DNA of 64,000 bases from Funiculus sociatus GB2-C1 (GCF_039962115.1 NZ_JAMPKJ010000005.1:1-64000); one strand, 5' to 3'. Shown: positions 7,924-17,360, counted from the first letter of the stretch. Notes: generated by a model not told the origin, from the sequence alone. Made by a program: numbers and translations.

Positions 7924-9537
7924 TTAAGGCTCCAAAAACGTTTCCACTTTGCCATCAGGACTAAGAACGACACGGATTTGGGCATTGCGATCGCTTTCAA
8001 TAGCAGAAACAAACGGTTTCCCTGGCGCAGGCATTCCCGTGTTGTCAATATACCTAACTGAAGCTTCTCCTAAAGGTCGAATGCGCTCAATTGAGCCATC
8101 CGGATTCAGTTGCAGATAGTATTGCAGAGTTTGTTTCAAATCTGCGGGTGGCTTCCAGCGCTGTTGAAGGTATTCTCTGATTTGCGCTACCTGAGGAATA
8201 GTGTCAAATAACCTGCCATCATTGGTAGCCGACCTATTATTTGATGCCAGCTCGCGCCTTCCCGCAGGTGGGGCAACACCGCGAGTAGCCACCTGAGCAG
8301 GAGCATCGTTGCTAGATGCCGAACCGGGATTAAGTAAAGGAAGATCTGGAAGTGGGGGAGGCGTAACCGGAACACTGGCGTTACTTGGCGACCCTGAAGC
8401 GCTTTCACCCCCAGAATTGCCAGTCTGCGACGGCACTATGGGCGCACTCACACCACTTTGACTGGGGATAGGCTGAAACCTATCAGGACTAAGAGTTGGT
8501 TTTACTGCTGGCTCAGGAGGTGCTTTCAGGACTGGCAGCTGTTGCCGATTGCCAGGGGCTGCGGGTGGGAAAAGTGGCTCTTGGGGTGGGGCTGGGGCTG
8601 AGGTTCGAGCTTGGGGAAGTGTACTAAAAGAGGGGGGGCTAATGTTTCTAGGGGGAGGGGGGAGCGCAGTCAGAGGGGCAGGTGCAGTCAGAGGCGACGG
8701 CGAAACGACTATGGGAGAAGAAGATAACGCACCTGGAGAGGGAGATAAGGAAGGCGTGGGCGACGCAGAAATCAACGGCGGCGGCGTTGGCGCTCCTCCT
8801 TGGAAGGGTGTTGGCGTTACTAGCGGCGACTGCGCTGTGTTTGGCAGTTGAGCGGTGGTTGTGGGTGTAGCTTGAGGTGTGGATGCAGTTTGCACTACCG
8901 CATTCTGTGATTCCAGTAGTTTTACCATAACTGCTGTCAAACCCACTCCCAGCAGAAAAATTGCCGCTGTCCGACTCCAAGCGGGGGGGTTAGAAAGCAA
9001 TTTGTGGCGCTTGAGGCTCGGCAAAGCGACAAGTTCAGTCGCGTATTCATCTAAGGCTGTCGCTAAGTCGAATAATTGCAACACGCTCAGGGTAACGACT
9101 GGCCCTGTTTCTTCTGTTGCCATCTGCCCTAAAAACAGGTCGTGGGAAAGTAAACCTCTCGGTTGCAAATAGGGGGTTAAGGTGCGAGGGTACGATCCTA
9201 TGGGGACAACATCTGGGTTTTGCAGTGTTGTAACTGGGACGCCTGATGCTGGTTCTTCTTGGGCTGCGGCTGTCTGAATCTTCGTCGCCGGAGGCTCGAA
9301 AGAAGACTGCTGGAGGAAGTTCTGCACGTAGCTAGTAACGCCTTCATACAAGGCTTCCAGATCAGCGCGATCGCCCTGAATTGTCACTCGTTTATCTTCT
9401 GGCTGGCGCGGATCGTCAAAGCTCAGCTCAAATCGTAGATGTTTCAGCACTGGTTGTCCTGCCCAGCGGGACAGGGGCGAGTTTTTCGCCTTTATTTCCA
9501 GCGTACAGGTGGGGGGAGTATAGCGTCTCAAAACCAT
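7924..9537 (-). CDS. DUF4335 domain-containing membrane protein
   Basis: A 537-residue protein. The first about 190 residues match the cyanobacterial DUF4335 family (MVLRRYTPPTCTLEI, SRWAGQPVLKHLRFELSF, TIQGDRADLEALYEGVTSYVQ, RGLLSHDLFLG). One transmembrane helix (AAIFLLGVGLTAVMVKLL, about residues 190-207) follows, then a roughly 220-residue Pro/Ser/Thr-rich linker and a C-terminal beta-rich domain of about 100 residues (IREYLQQRWKPPADLKQTLQY onward). Topology suggests a cytoplasmic DUF4335 domain and a periplasmic linker. It lies 26 bases downstream of the DUF3038 gene, the usual cyanobacterial pairing. Function unknown. Confidence 0.85.
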   Translation of the reverse strand: MVLRRYTPPTCTLEIKAKNSPLSRWAGQPVLKHLRFELSFDDPRQPEDKRVTIQGDRADLEALYEGVTSYVQNFLQQSSFEPPATKIQTAAAQEEPASGVPVTTLQNPDVVPIGSYPRTLTPYLQPRGLLSHDLFLGQMATEETGPVVTLSVLQLFDLATALDEYATELVALPSLKRHKLLSNPPAWSRTAAIFLLGVGLTAVMVKLLESQNAVVQTASTPQATPTTTAQLPNTAQSPLVTPTPFQGGAPTPPPLISASPTPSLSPSPGALSSSPIVVSPSPLTAPAPLTALPPPPRNISPPSFSTLPQARTSAPAPPQEPLFPPAAPGNRQQLPVLKAPPEPAVKPTLSPDRFQPIPSQSGVSAPIVPSQTGNSGGESASGSPSNASVPVTPPPLPDLPLLNPGSASSNDAPAQVATRGVAPPAGRRELASNNRSATNDGRLFDTIPQVAQIREYLQQRWKPPADLKQTLQYYLQLNPDGSIERIRPLGEASVRYIDNTGMPAPGKPFVSAIESDRNAQIRVVLSPDGKVETFLEP

Positions 9538-9563
9538 TTTGCTAATTCAAGGATTGCTAATTG

Positions 9564-10151
9564 TTAGCGGGCGCGATCCAAAAGTGCTAACCAGAGGCGG
9601 CGATGACCGTTAGGGCTACTGTAAAACAGTAAATCAATCAGAAGTTTTAAAGCCAGGTGGGTTAAGGAGTCAGTTGATACGTTTTCTCCTTCGTCCATGC
9701 GTTCTTGATATGTGTTACTAAAGGCATCGAGATAGTCTCCTAATAACGATGCTTGATGTGGTTCGCGGTTTTGCTCGGTTAGCTGTTCGAGTAGGGCAAC
9801 AGCGCGACGGATTAGCTCTTGGTGTTGTTTGGCAAGATGGCAGATGATTAAAACAAGCGATCGCGCTTCCTCTACATCTAGCTTTTTCCGGCCTCCCTGG
9901 CTCTTCCGCATTGGGTTAGATTGTCGCAGTCGCCACAAAGCTACCCGATCTGCCACTATTGACTCTAAATTCAGTTCAGCTGCTGCCTGAAGTATCGCCT
10001 CGGAACCTATGTTCGCCAATGCTTCCAAAGCCAATAAAACTAAATCCAGTTGAGCTTTGATGTTGTCCAACTGAATTTCATTCGGCTGTTGGGGAAGGGG
10101 CAAATCATCCCACTGCGGGGTTGATGCAGGTGTCTTCACGATGGAGGTCAT
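9564..10151 (-). CDS. DUF3038 domain-containing protein
   Basis: A 195-residue, mostly helical soluble protein matching the DUF3038 family (LDLVLLALEALANIGSEAI at about 35-53, VADRVALWRLRQSNP, DVEEARSLVLIICHLAKQHQ). It is upstream of the DUF4335 gene on the same strand and probably co-transcribed with it. The pair is widespread in cyanobacteria and uncharacterised, so a shared function is inferred. Start is the ATG at 10151. Confidence 0.85.
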   Translation of the reverse strand: MTSIVKTPASTPQWDDLPLPQQPNEIQLDNIKAQLDLVLLALEALANIGSEAILQAAAELNLESIVADRVALWRLRQSNPMRKSQGGRKKLDVEEARSLVLIICHLAKQHQELIRRAVALLEQLTEQNREPHQASLLGDYLDAFSNTYQERMDEGENVSTDSLTHLALKLLIDLLFYSSPNGHRRLWLALLDRAR

Positions 10152-10247
10152 ATCTTTAGAGTAGGTGACGAGACTAGCTGTAACTTCACCGTTACCAGTC
10201 TTGAAACCAGACTCTCACGATTTGGAGAAGTTTCACAAGTCTTAGTC

Positions 10248-10291
10248 AAGAGCTAATGGCTAATGGCTATAACAATTAGCCATTAGCTCTT
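10248..10291. repeat. perfect inverted repeat, AGCTAATGGCTAAT type
   Basis: Two perfect 17-base arms surround a 10-base loop between the mutS2 stop and the DUF3038 gene. No T-run follows on either strand, so it is more like a dispersed palindrome than an intrinsic terminator. A related element (CTAATAGCTAAT) lies at 49634-49669. Confidence 0.75.
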
Positions 10292-10295
10292 AACG

Positions 10296-12794
10296 CTATT
10301 TAATATAAGCAATTGTGACACCTGTGCCGCCTTCTGATGTGCCAGCTAAAGAAAAACTCTCGATTTGCGGGTGCTGTTTCAAGAATTCGTGGACTCCTTC
10401 TCGTAATTTTCCGGTTCCTTTGCCGTGTATTATCCACAGGCAGCCAGACTCCATTGCTTTAGCGATCGCTTTCTCTATAACTACTTCTGCATCAGCTACT
10501 CGACTACCCCGAATATCGATAGTATTTTGAGAAGTGCGAATTACTGGCTTCGGGCTGGGGGTTGGGGTTTGCGAATCAGATTTTGGATTTTGGTTTTTGG
10601 CTTGACTTTGTTTTTGTTCCTTGTTCTTGACTAGCTGTTCCGGTTTTTGACCATCTAGAGATTCAATATCTTCCAGCTTCACGGTCATTTTCATTAACCC
10701 GAAGCGGACAGTGAATTCTCCATCTTCGTCTGGATTAGTCAGCACTTCGGCGGTTTGATTTAAGCGAGGAATGCGGACGCGATCGCCACTTTTGGGATTA
10801 AACCCTGGTTTTTGTTTGGGTGGCGGCGATGGTGGGATATAACGTTCGGCAATTTGATTTAAGGCATTGGTTGCACCTTGGGCATCTTGAGCGGTAGCAT
10901 TTCCTTGCTGTAAACGCCGAATTACTTGGGCAATTTCTCCCTTGGCTTGATTTAGAGCTTCCGCTACTGCTCTTTCTTGCGAAAGCTTTAAATCCCGCTC
11001 CCGTTCTTGCAAATTTGTTGCTTTTCGCGAAACTTCTTGATAAAAACGTTCTGCTTGTTGCAACAACTCTTGAGCTTCTTGCGCCTTGGTTTCTTGGCTG
11101 CGGCGTTGTGCTTCAAGTCCAGCAATCACCTGGTTGATGTCTTCGGATGCACCACCCACCAAACTTTGAGCATCTTCGACAATTTCCGGATTTAGTCCCA
11201 AACGTCGGGCAATTGTCAGGGCGTTAGAACGTCCGGGAATTCCCCATAATAGCCGATATGTAGGGCTGAGGGTACGATCGTCAAACTCTACGGAGGCATT
11301 TTCAAAGCGTTCGTCTTCATATTTCAGCGCTTTGAGTTCGCCAAAGTGGGTGGTGGCGATAGTCAGTTGGGCGGTATTTGCCAGATATTTTAAAAGAGCG
11401 ATCGCTAATGCGCTTCCTTCCGCCGGATCTGTACCCGCACCGACTTCATCCAGCAGAATTAGGGATTGGGGATTGGGGATTGGGGATTGGGGATTGGGGA
11501 TTGGGGATTGGGGATTGGGAACAGCTAATTCTTGTTCTTCCTCAGTTCCTGTATTACTTATCGCTTTTAAAATCCGACTAATGCGGCGAATATGACCAGA
11601 AAAGGTAGATAAACTCTGCTCAAGTGACTGTTCATCCCCAATATCAGCCAAAACCAGGTCAAACCAGGGCAATTCTACTGGCTCTCTGGCTGGCACAAAT
11701 AACCCCACCTTCGCCATCAGTGCTGCTAACCCCAGCGTCTTCAAGGTGACAGTTTTACCGCCAGTATTAGGCCCGGTAATCGTTACTACCCGAATTTGCG
11801 GATGAACCAGTAAATCCACTGGTACAACTGCGCTACCTTGTTCGTGTCGCTGCTGCCACACCAACAGAGGATGACGCAACTGCCGCAGGGTGATGGGTTC
11901 GCCTGCATCACGTTCGATAAATTTGGCTGGATTTGCTTCTAACCAATAACTGTATCTGGCTCTAGCTGTTGCCAAATCTAAAGTGGTTGCCACTGCCAAT
12001 AACTGTTCTAAATCTGGCTTAACTGCTGCCACTTGTTGAGTTAAAGCTTGGCGAATGGCTTCTTCTTCAGCTTGTTCTTGCCGTCGTACCTGCCGCATTT
12101 GATTTCCCAGCTGCACGATCGCATTTGGTTCAATAAACAGCGTTGCACCGCTGCTTGAGGTGTCGTGGACTATACCGGGAATGGCATCTTTTTGGGGTGC
12201 TTTGACAGAAATCACAAAGCGATCGCCCCGCTGTTTTATAGTCGGTTCCTGTACTGCATTGCTTTGACGCTGCAAAATTCCCTGCAATGTCTGATAAATG
12301 CGATCGCGCAATTGCCGCATCTGGATGCGAATGCCACCCAGTTTGGCACTGGCCCTATCTGCTACGTCTCCTCGCTCATCAATACAGCGGTTAATTTCCT
12401 GCTCTAGTTCTGGATAGGTGCGGATGTCAGCGACTAGCTCACTTAACACTGGCACATCTTCTTGATCGTCGATAATGCGCCGCAGTCGCCTCACTCCCGC
12501 CAGAGTTGTTGCGATCGCCAGCAACTCTTCCCCAGCCAAAAGTCCCTGAAGTTCCGCCCTTTCTAAAGAATCACCTATGTCACTAATTCCATCAAATGTC
12601 AAACCAGCCCTCAAGCGATTTTCCAGTTGGTAGACTTCCTGAGTTTGGGCGGCGAGGTGCAGACTTTCAGACTGAGCAGTGGGGATTTGCAGATGGGTTG
12701 CAGCGAAAGCTCCCAGCTTAGTTGCCGCAAATGTTGACAGATGCTGGCACAGGCGGGGCCATTCTAGTAGTTCGAGCGTCTCAGATTGAATCAA
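10296..12794 (-). CDS. mutS2: endonuclease MutS2
   Basis: An 832-residue MutS2, longer than the usual 780-800. It has the core/clamp region, a Walker A motif [15 protein letters not shown] (about residue 340), Walker [21 protein letters not shown] (about 445), a coiled-coil region (550-640), and a C-terminal Smr domain with DIRG and [12 protein letters not shown]. MutS2 proteins bind branched DNA or collided ribosomes and are thought to suppress recombination. The start is a TTG at 12794 giving [15 protein letters not shown], the conserved cyanobacterial N-terminus. Two repeat-derived inserts are visible: about 20 residues of PNPQSPI units just before Walker B, and a Lys/Gln/Ser/Pro linker before the Smr domain. 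Confidence 0.93.
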   Translation of the reverse strand: MIQSETLELLEWPRLCQHLSTFAATKLGAFAATHLQIPTAQSESLHLAAQTQEVYQLENRLRAGLTFDGISDIGDSLERAELQGLLAGEELLAIATTLAGVRRLRRIIDDQEDVPVLSELVADIRTYPELEQEINRCIDERGDVADRASAKLGGIRIQMRQLRDRIYQTLQGILQRQSNAVQEPTIKQRGDRFVISVKAPQKDAIPGIVHDTSSSGATLFIEPNAIVQLGNQMRQVRRQEQAEEEAIRQALTQQVAAVKPDLEQLLAVATTLDLATARARYSYWLEANPAKFIERDAGEPITLRQLRHPLLVWQQRHEQGSAVVPVDLLVHPQIRVVTITGPNTGGKTVTLKTLGLAALMAKVGLFVPAREPVELPWFDLVLADIGDEQSLEQSLSTFSGHIRRISRILKAISNTGTEEEQELAVPNPQSPIPNPQSPIPNPQSLILLDEVGAGTDPAEGSALAIALLKYLANTAQLTIATTHFGELKALKYEDERFENASVEFDDRTLSPTYRLLWGIPGRSNALTIARRLGLNPEIVEDAQSLVGGASEDINQVIAGLEAQRRSQETKAQEAQELLQQAERFYQEVSRKATNLQERERDLKLSQERAVAEALNQAKGEIAQVIRRLQQGNATAQDAQGATNALNQIAERYIPPSPPPKQKPGFNPKSGDRVRIPRLNQTAEVLTNPDEDGEFTVRFGLMKMTVKLEDIESLDGQKPEQLVKNKEQKQSQAKNQNPKSDSQTPTPSPKPVIRTSQNTIDIRGSRVADAEVVIEKAIAKAMESGCLWIIHGKGTGKLREGVHEFLKQHPQIESFSLAGTSEGGTGVTIAYIK
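11461..11520. repeat. GGGGATT heptamer array (8 units) inside mutS2
   Basis: Eight tandem heptamers (first AGGGATT, then seven GGGGATT) are followed by GGGA. Three heptamers make 21 bases, so on the minus strand the array reads as the 7-residue unit PNPQSPI repeated nearly three times. It fits the STRR class of cyanobacterial heptamer repeats and keeps the reading frame open. Confidence 0.92.
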
Positions 12795-12873
12795 AGCTTA
12801 AAAAAAGTGCTTATATATATTCAATTTTAAGCTGTGATGAAGCTATAGAACGAGCCAGCCGCAATGATTGCCG

Positions 12874-13110
12874 TCAAGCAAATTGCCATTCATAGTCCTG
12901 GGCTTGGAACAACACCCACCCGATTTCCTCCCAAGGTTGCAGGGGAGTTGGGGTAGAGAGAGTAGCGATCGCTTCATCAATATTTTCTGCCTGTTCTGTG
13001 TCCAAGTCATCAAATATTTCTGTAAGTGCGTCCAAGTCGCGCTCCCTCATAGGCATAGCGAGCTGGGAATCTTTCCCGGCTGGGATTTTTCCAGTAGTAG
13101 ATGCAAACAT
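12874..13110 (-). CDS. small acidic hypothetical protein
   Basis: A 78-residue protein (MFASTTGKIPAGKDSQL...) with an acidic helical middle (LTEIFDDLDTEQAENIDEAIATL) and an aromatic C-terminus (PWEEIGWVLFQAQDYEW). An AGGA sits about 6 bases before the ATG at 13110, supporting translation. I do not recognise the family. A plus-strand frame across the same bases has no comparable ribosome site and I treat it as a shadow. Confidence 0.5.
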   Translation of the reverse strand: MFASTTGKIPAGKDSQLAMPMRERDLDALTEIFDDLDTEQAENIDEAIATLSTPTPLQPWEEIGWVLFQAQDYEWQFA

Positions 13111-13601
13111 GGCGTTCCTGATGAAGATAATTTTTTCAAGCTATGGCAAGCTTCTCCTACACACATCTACCTAATTAAATAAGTTTATTTTTACTTAGTT
13201 CTATCTTTATAAGGGTGCTGGAGATAAAATTCCTCTCGCTAACAACTTTTAATTCCTTCTTTGGATAGAGGACATTAAAAAAGATTTAATTTTTCCGCTT
13301 TTCCCTGACATCGCGGCTAGGCTGGGACTTATTTTACCTAAGTTGGTAAGAATACAACAGCCAAAAGGAATAATCTCATTGTGACGAGTGCCGCAGATGG
13401 AGCATAGAAAAACCAGTGAGCCAACAACTGAGTCAAACAGTGAATCGAATAACCGATACATCTGAAGGGATTATAAAAGTGTAGTCAACAGCTCCGTTGG
13501 TTAATGAAGCTCAAGAACTAACTTCTCGTTTATGGATTTTGTGCATAAGTCTTGTAGCTATCTAAGTGCCAGTGCAACTCATTCAACAATACTAAGTATT
13601 T
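13111..13601. other. intergenic, 491 bases
   Basis: AT-rich and without a convincing gene. A 70-codon minus-strand frame (13249-13461) is Cys/Ser-rich, has no clear ribosome site and is probably chance. No terminator-like hairpin was seen. It must hold the divergent promoters of the small acidic protein and the YqiJ-like gene. Confidence 0.5.
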
Positions 13602-14267
13602 ATGCTGTTCAACCCAGCTAACCTACCCTACTGGATCTTCCTAGGGATGGGAGTCCTTTTATTTCTATTGGTGATTGTTTCTGGTGGGGGAGACTCTGAC
13701 GTAGATGCTGACGTAGATGTAGATGCTGACGCAGAGGGTGAATTTGGCGGATTGGAAATATTGGGATGGTTAGGCATTGGCAAAGCACCGCTAATTCTAT
13801 TGTTAGGAACCGACTTTAGCCTCTGGGGTGTCATCGGCTGGATGCTCAATGTTTGGGTAGGTAGCCTCACTGGTGGAATTCCCAGCCGTTTTTTTGGATT
13901 AGGGGGAGTGGTGTTATTAGGTTCAATGGCAATTAGCTTATTTCTCGGAGGGCTGATTTCTCGACCTTTGGGGAAAATTTTTGCTTCCTTTGGGGAAGAT
14001 GCCAGTAGCGATCGCTTGATTGGTTGCATTGGTACAGTGAGTTCTGCCTTTATCCCCCACCAGCACCGAAACAAAATTGGTCAAGTAGATGTAATTGATT
14101 CAGCGCGAAATCTCGTTACTATTAACGCCACTTTACCTAATTGGGCAAACGTTCTCCCGCGACGAGGAGAAAAAGTTTTAGTCATTGAACGTTGGGAACA
14201 ATACTATTTAGTCGTCGCCAAAGATAGTTTGGATCAAGAACATTGGCTTGAAAATTCACGTAAGTAA
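13602..14267 (+). CDS. YqiJ-like membrane protein with OB-fold domain
   Basis: A 221-residue protein with a first membrane helix (YWIFLGMGVLLFLLVIVSG), an Asp-rich loop (DSDVDADVDVDADAEGE, residues 32-48), two or three more helices (to about residue 125), and a C-terminal NfeD/OB-like beta domain (LIGCIGTVSSAFIP to KVLVIERWEQYYLVV). This is the layout of YqiJ (DUF1449), the usual partner of YqiK-type flotillins. The flotillin gene follows 91 bases downstream on the same strand. It probably works with the flotillin in membrane microdomains. The Asp loop could bind cations, which is a guess. Confidence 0.8.
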   Translation: MLFNPANLPYWIFLGMGVLLFLLVIVSGGGDSDVDADVDVDADAEGEFGGLEILGWLGIGKAPLILLLGTDFSLWGVIGWMLNVWVGSLTGGIPSRFFGLGGVVLLGSMAISLFLGGLISRPLGKIFASFGEDASSDRLIGCIGTVSSAFIPHQHRNKIGQVDVIDSARNLVTINATLPNWANVLPRRGEKVLVIERWEQYYLVVAKDSLDQEHWLENSRK

Positions 14268-14270
14268 GAT

Positions 14271-14333
14271 ATTTCTCGTTCCCAGTGTGCGACTGGTAAT
14301 GAAGTTAAAGAGGCTCTGCCTCCTTATCCAGTA
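14271..14333. repeat. dispersed palindromic repeat (CTCGTTCCCAG/GAGGCTCTGCCTC)
   Basis: The stretch contains a partial CTCGTTCCCAG...CTGG palindrome followed by GAGGCTCTGCCTC. Related copies are at about 35395-35425, 35716-35795 and 44140-44180. It separates the YqiJ-like and flotillin genes. Confidence 0.55.
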
Positions 14334-14358
14334 AATCACCTTTTTACCAATCAACAAT

Positions 14359-16488
14359 ATGCTATTTTGGCTCACTTTCATCCAATCACTACCAATTGCT
14401 AACGTCTCTGAATTAGCACCTACCGAGTTGCAAACAGAGGAGAATATTCCACTGAATGAGCAATCAAATCTATTCGCTCAAACACTCCAACCACTTCCAG
14501 TACAACCTACAGTTGCCCAATTAGGTAGCGGCATTGTCTTCCCTGGAATTATTGCCGCTTTGGTTCTTTTACTGCTGTTAAGCATTTGGGCGTATACACG
14601 GGTTTATGTTGTTACACCCAACAACGAAGCTTTTGTGAGAACTGGCGGAGTTTTTATTAAAAGTAAAGCGGTCATTCTCTATGGCGGTTGCGTTGTACTG
14701 CCAGGATTTCATCAGCTTACCCGTGTACCTTTACGGGAAATTTCCATTGATGTTGAACGCACCGGGAAGCTGGCTGTCCGTACCCAAGATTACCTCCGGG
14801 CAAATATGCGGGTGACTTTCTATGTCTGCATCAATGCCGACGAACAAGATGTTTTAACGGCGGCGGCTAGGCTATCTAGAGCTGGAAAAATCACGCCGGA
14901 AGATATTAAAGATGCTCTGGAAAAACGGGCAGACGATGCGATTCGGGCAGCGGCGAAAAATAAGAGTCTAGCCGAGATTGATTCAGACAAGATTGGGTTT
15001 GCTGATGCCGTTTTAAATCTGGTTCAGCAAGATTTGAAGAAAGTAGGTTTGACGCTAAACAATATTGCCATTTCAGAAATTGAAGAAAGCGATACCTACG
15101 ATACGAATAACTTTTTCGATGCTCAAGGCGTGCGACTGCGGACTGAAACGATTCAACGCTCGATTCAACAAAAAAGAGAAGTTGAATTAACGACTCAAGT
15201 TACCATTGAGCAGAAAGAACTGGATGCTCAAAAGCGATCGCTCCAAATTGAGCAAGAGAAAGAAAACGCCAAACAAGAGCAACAGTTACAAGTAGAAGCA
15301 CTCAAAGCTCAAAAACAGCGGGAAATCCAAGAATCCAGAGACAGAGAAGCAGCAACCGTGCAGCGTACCAAGATTTTGCAGCTTAAATCCGTTGAAGAAG
15401 AAGAAATTCGCAAGAAATTGGGAGTGCAACAAAGCCAAATTGAGGCAGATATTTCCCTAGAGGAACGCAATAAACAACTCAAGGTTGCACAAGCACTACA
15501 AAAACAAGAAGCAGAAGTTGCGGAAATAACCCGCCAACGCATCATTCAAGAGGAAGAAATTAACAAAAAACTGGCAGTACAACAAAGCCAAATTGAGGCA
15601 GATATTTCCCTAGAGGAACGCAATAAACAATTCAAGGTGGCGCAAACACTGCAAAAACAAGAAGCAGAAATGGCGGAAATTATTCGTCTACAGACAGTAG
15701 AATCCTCGAAATTGCAAGCGCAAGTGCAGGTAGCGGAGTCAGAAAAACTGTCAAGAATTGCCCAAGAAGAGGTAGCGATCGCAGTCGCCAACAAAAAACG
15801 GGAAAGCTTTGTCGCTGAGGCACAACAAGCGAGAGCAGAATCATCTGTGACAACGGCAAGTGCAGTTGAGAAAGCCGAACGGGACAAACAGCTTTCAATT
15901 ATTGCTGCCGAACGAGAAGCCCAAGAAAAGAGTATTAGCGATCGCAACGTTGTCGAAATTGATGCTTTCCGACGCAGACGGCAAGCCGAAATTGCCCAAC
16001 AAGCAGCAGAACTAGAAGCCGAAGCAATTCGCACTTTAGCAGATGCCAACCGCGACAAAGCTTTAGCCGAAGCCGAAGGTATTCAAGCCCAAATTGCCGC
16101 CCAAAATACAATTAGCGACGCTAACCTCACAGCTAAGATTATCACCACAATTTGGCCTGAGCTCGCAGATAAATTGCCAGAAATTGTCAAGGCATTGGCA
16201 CCTCAACCAGGAGTTATCGGCGATGCCCGAATTTACTCCTTCCCCGGTGCCAATGGCAGCAACGGCAACGGTGCTGGTGACATCAACAAAATGTTACTAT
16301 CTACCAGCGGTTTAGCCCTAATTAATACCTTGCTAGAAGATGGCAAATTAGGCTCATTAATTGGTCAAGTTAGCAATCTGGTTCGTAGCAACAACGGCAG
16401 TATTCCGCCAGAAGCTCTCACCGCCATGATTTCCTCAGTAGAAAAGCCAAGCCAAAATAACAACCAAGACGGTATGCAAATCAGTTAA
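14359..16488 (+). CDS. flotillin family protein (YqiK type)
   Basis: A 709-residue flotillin. After a 55-residue Pro/Gln-rich N-terminus comes a membrane helix (IIAALVLLLLLSIWAYTRVYVV, about 63-84), the SPFH domain (PNNEAFVRTGG to IAISEIEESD, about 90-245), a long Glu/Ala/Gln-rich coiled coil (about 265-590), and a short C-terminal domain. Flotillins oligomerise at membrane microdomains. A 51-codon segment of the coiled coil is tandemly duplicated (15403-15555 and 15556-15708) with about 50 identical bases. It is paired with the YqiJ-like gene upstream. Start is the ATG at 14359; the extra N-terminus before the helix is longer than in E. coli YqiK. Confidence 0.88.
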   Translation: MLFWLTFIQSLPIANVSELAPTELQTEENIPLNEQSNLFAQTLQPLPVQPTVAQLGSGIVFPGIIAALVLLLLLSIWAYTRVYVVTPNNEAFVRTGGVFIKSKAVILYGGCVVLPGFHQLTRVPLREISIDVERTGKLAVRTQDYLRANMRVTFYVCINADEQDVLTAAARLSRAGKITPEDIKDALEKRADDAIRAAAKNKSLAEIDSDKIGFADAVLNLVQQDLKKVGLTLNNIAISEIEESDTYDTNNFFDAQGVRLRTETIQRSIQQKREVELTTQVTIEQKELDAQKRSLQIEQEKENAKQEQQLQVEALKAQKQREIQESRDREAATVQRTKILQLKSVEEEEIRKKLGVQQSQIEADISLEERNKQLKVAQALQKQEAEVAEITRQRIIQEEEINKKLAVQQSQIEADISLEERNKQFKVAQTLQKQEAEMAEIIRLQTVESSKLQAQVQVAESEKLSRIAQEEVAIAVANKKRESFVAEAQQARAESSVTTASAVEKAERDKQLSIIAAEREAQEKSISDRNVVEIDAFRRRRQAEIAQQAAELEAEAIRTLADANRDKALAEAEGIQAQIAAQNTISDANLTAKIITTIWPELADKLPEIVKALAPQPGVIGDARIYSFPGANGSNGNGAGDINKMLLSTSGLALINTLLEDGKLGSLIGQVSNLVRSNNGSIPPEALTAMISSVEKPSQNNNQDGMQIS

Positions 16489-16513
16489 CCCGTCTTTCCA
16501 ACCCCTCTCCTGT

Positions 16514-16540
16514 AGAGACGCGATATATCGCGTCTCTTTT
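16514..16540 (+). terminator. palindrome/terminator after the flotillin gene
   Basis: A perfect 24-base palindrome with half-site AGAGACGCGATA is followed by TTTT 25 bases after the flotillin stop. It belongs to the same repeat type as the palindrome at 31807-31833 (GTAGAGATGCGA), so it may be a dispersed repeat serving as a terminator. Confidence 0.6.
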
Positions 16541-16677
16541 CCATAATTGGGAAGGCGTTTAGGTCTTCTTGTCCGAGAAGTATTGGCATACGCACTCTAC
16601 TTTGGGAAGATGCCACTCACTCACGGCTGAGCCAAGTTTGAATGGAATCTTACCCAGGCGAATCCAGCCACACGACA

Positions 16678-17286
16678 ATGAGACGGTTAATCCTCCCCCT
16701 AATAGGGCTGCTGGTGCTAGTCACCTCTAGCTGTAGTTCTGAGCGTGTGGCAGCCACCCCAGAACAGGTTATACGCCAAAACAACCTCTGTCCCTCTCCC
16801 ACAACCCAAGCTCAGGACTTTCGCGTGCTGGGTACCCGCCAATGGTCGCAGGGTGTAGTGGTACTCTATAGCGCCATCTGCCCCAGCAGCGATCGCAAGC
16901 AAGCGCCGCCACAGATACTTGGTTACAGCGTGCTTGTCAGTAAAGGAAGTGGCTGGGAACAGATTGGTAATGACAGCGCTGAATTCTTTACGGATCTCCC
17001 ACCGTTACCGCCAGAGGAACTGGTGTGGTATGGAAGCAGCAACTACTCGAATAATAAAGGTGAGACTTACGCCCTCACTTACGGTAAGCTACTCTCGCCA
17101 AAAGTTGCTGCTGTCGAAATAACCTTTGATAACGGGAAGATTCTGCGCGACGAACCCACTAACGGTGTTTTTGTCCTAATATCACCAGGAGCTAATCACA
17201 GCTGCCAAATGCGGGTATTGGGTAAGGATGACAAAATACTGCGGCGCATTAACGGTGTGAATTTTGAACAAAATAATCGGTGCTAA
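16678..17286 (+). CDS. putative lipoprotein or exported protein, unknown function
   Basis: A 202-residue protein beginning MRRLILPLIGLLVLVTSSC, a signal sequence ending in a possible lipobox (VTSSC, Cys19). The mature part has paired Cys and a run of beta strands (WSQGVVVLYSAICP, YSVLVSKGSGWEQIG, VAAVEITFDNGKIL). I chose the ATG at 16678 because it begins directly with the signal peptide; an upstream ATG at 16642 would add 12 polar residues. Not recognised beyond that. It stands alone between the flotillin terminator and the convergent STAND gene. Confidence 0.6.
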   Translation: MRRLILPLIGLLVLVTSSCSSERVAATPEQVIRQNNLCPSPTTQAQDFRVLGTRQWSQGVVVLYSAICPSSDRKQAPPQILGYSVLVSKGSGWEQIGNDSAEFFTDLPPLPPEELVWYGSSNYSNNKGETYALTYGKLLSPKVAAVEITFDNGKILRDEPTNGVFVLISPGANHSCQMRVLGKDDKILRRINGVNFEQNNRC

Positions 17287-17360
17287 GCGCTTTTTTGAGA
17301 ATGCGATCGCGCTTTTGCAATTTTCACCAAATAGGGAATGCGATTGCAGCGCCTCACTTC

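Noticed and set aside
8549-9172. several Gly/Ser-rich frames opposite the DUF4335 linker
   Set aside because: They are reflections of the Pro/Ser/Thr-rich linker codons on the other strand.
11332-11595. plus-strand IGDWGLG repeats as a repetitive protein
   Set aside because: It is the other strand of the heptamer array inside mutS2.
12868-13182. plus-strand 104-codon frame over the small acidic protein
   Set aside because: The minus-strand frame has an AGGA site and a protein-like composition; the plus frame has neither.
13249-13461. minus-strand 70-codon frame in the 13.1-13.6 kb gap
   Set aside because: Odd composition, no ribosome site and no recognisable similarity.
15309-16058. long Ser/Cys-rich minus-strand frames opposite the flotillin coiled coil
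   Set aside because: The Glu/Gln/Ala codon bias of the coiled coil leaves the opposite frame open; the Cys-Ser-rich product is not protein-like.
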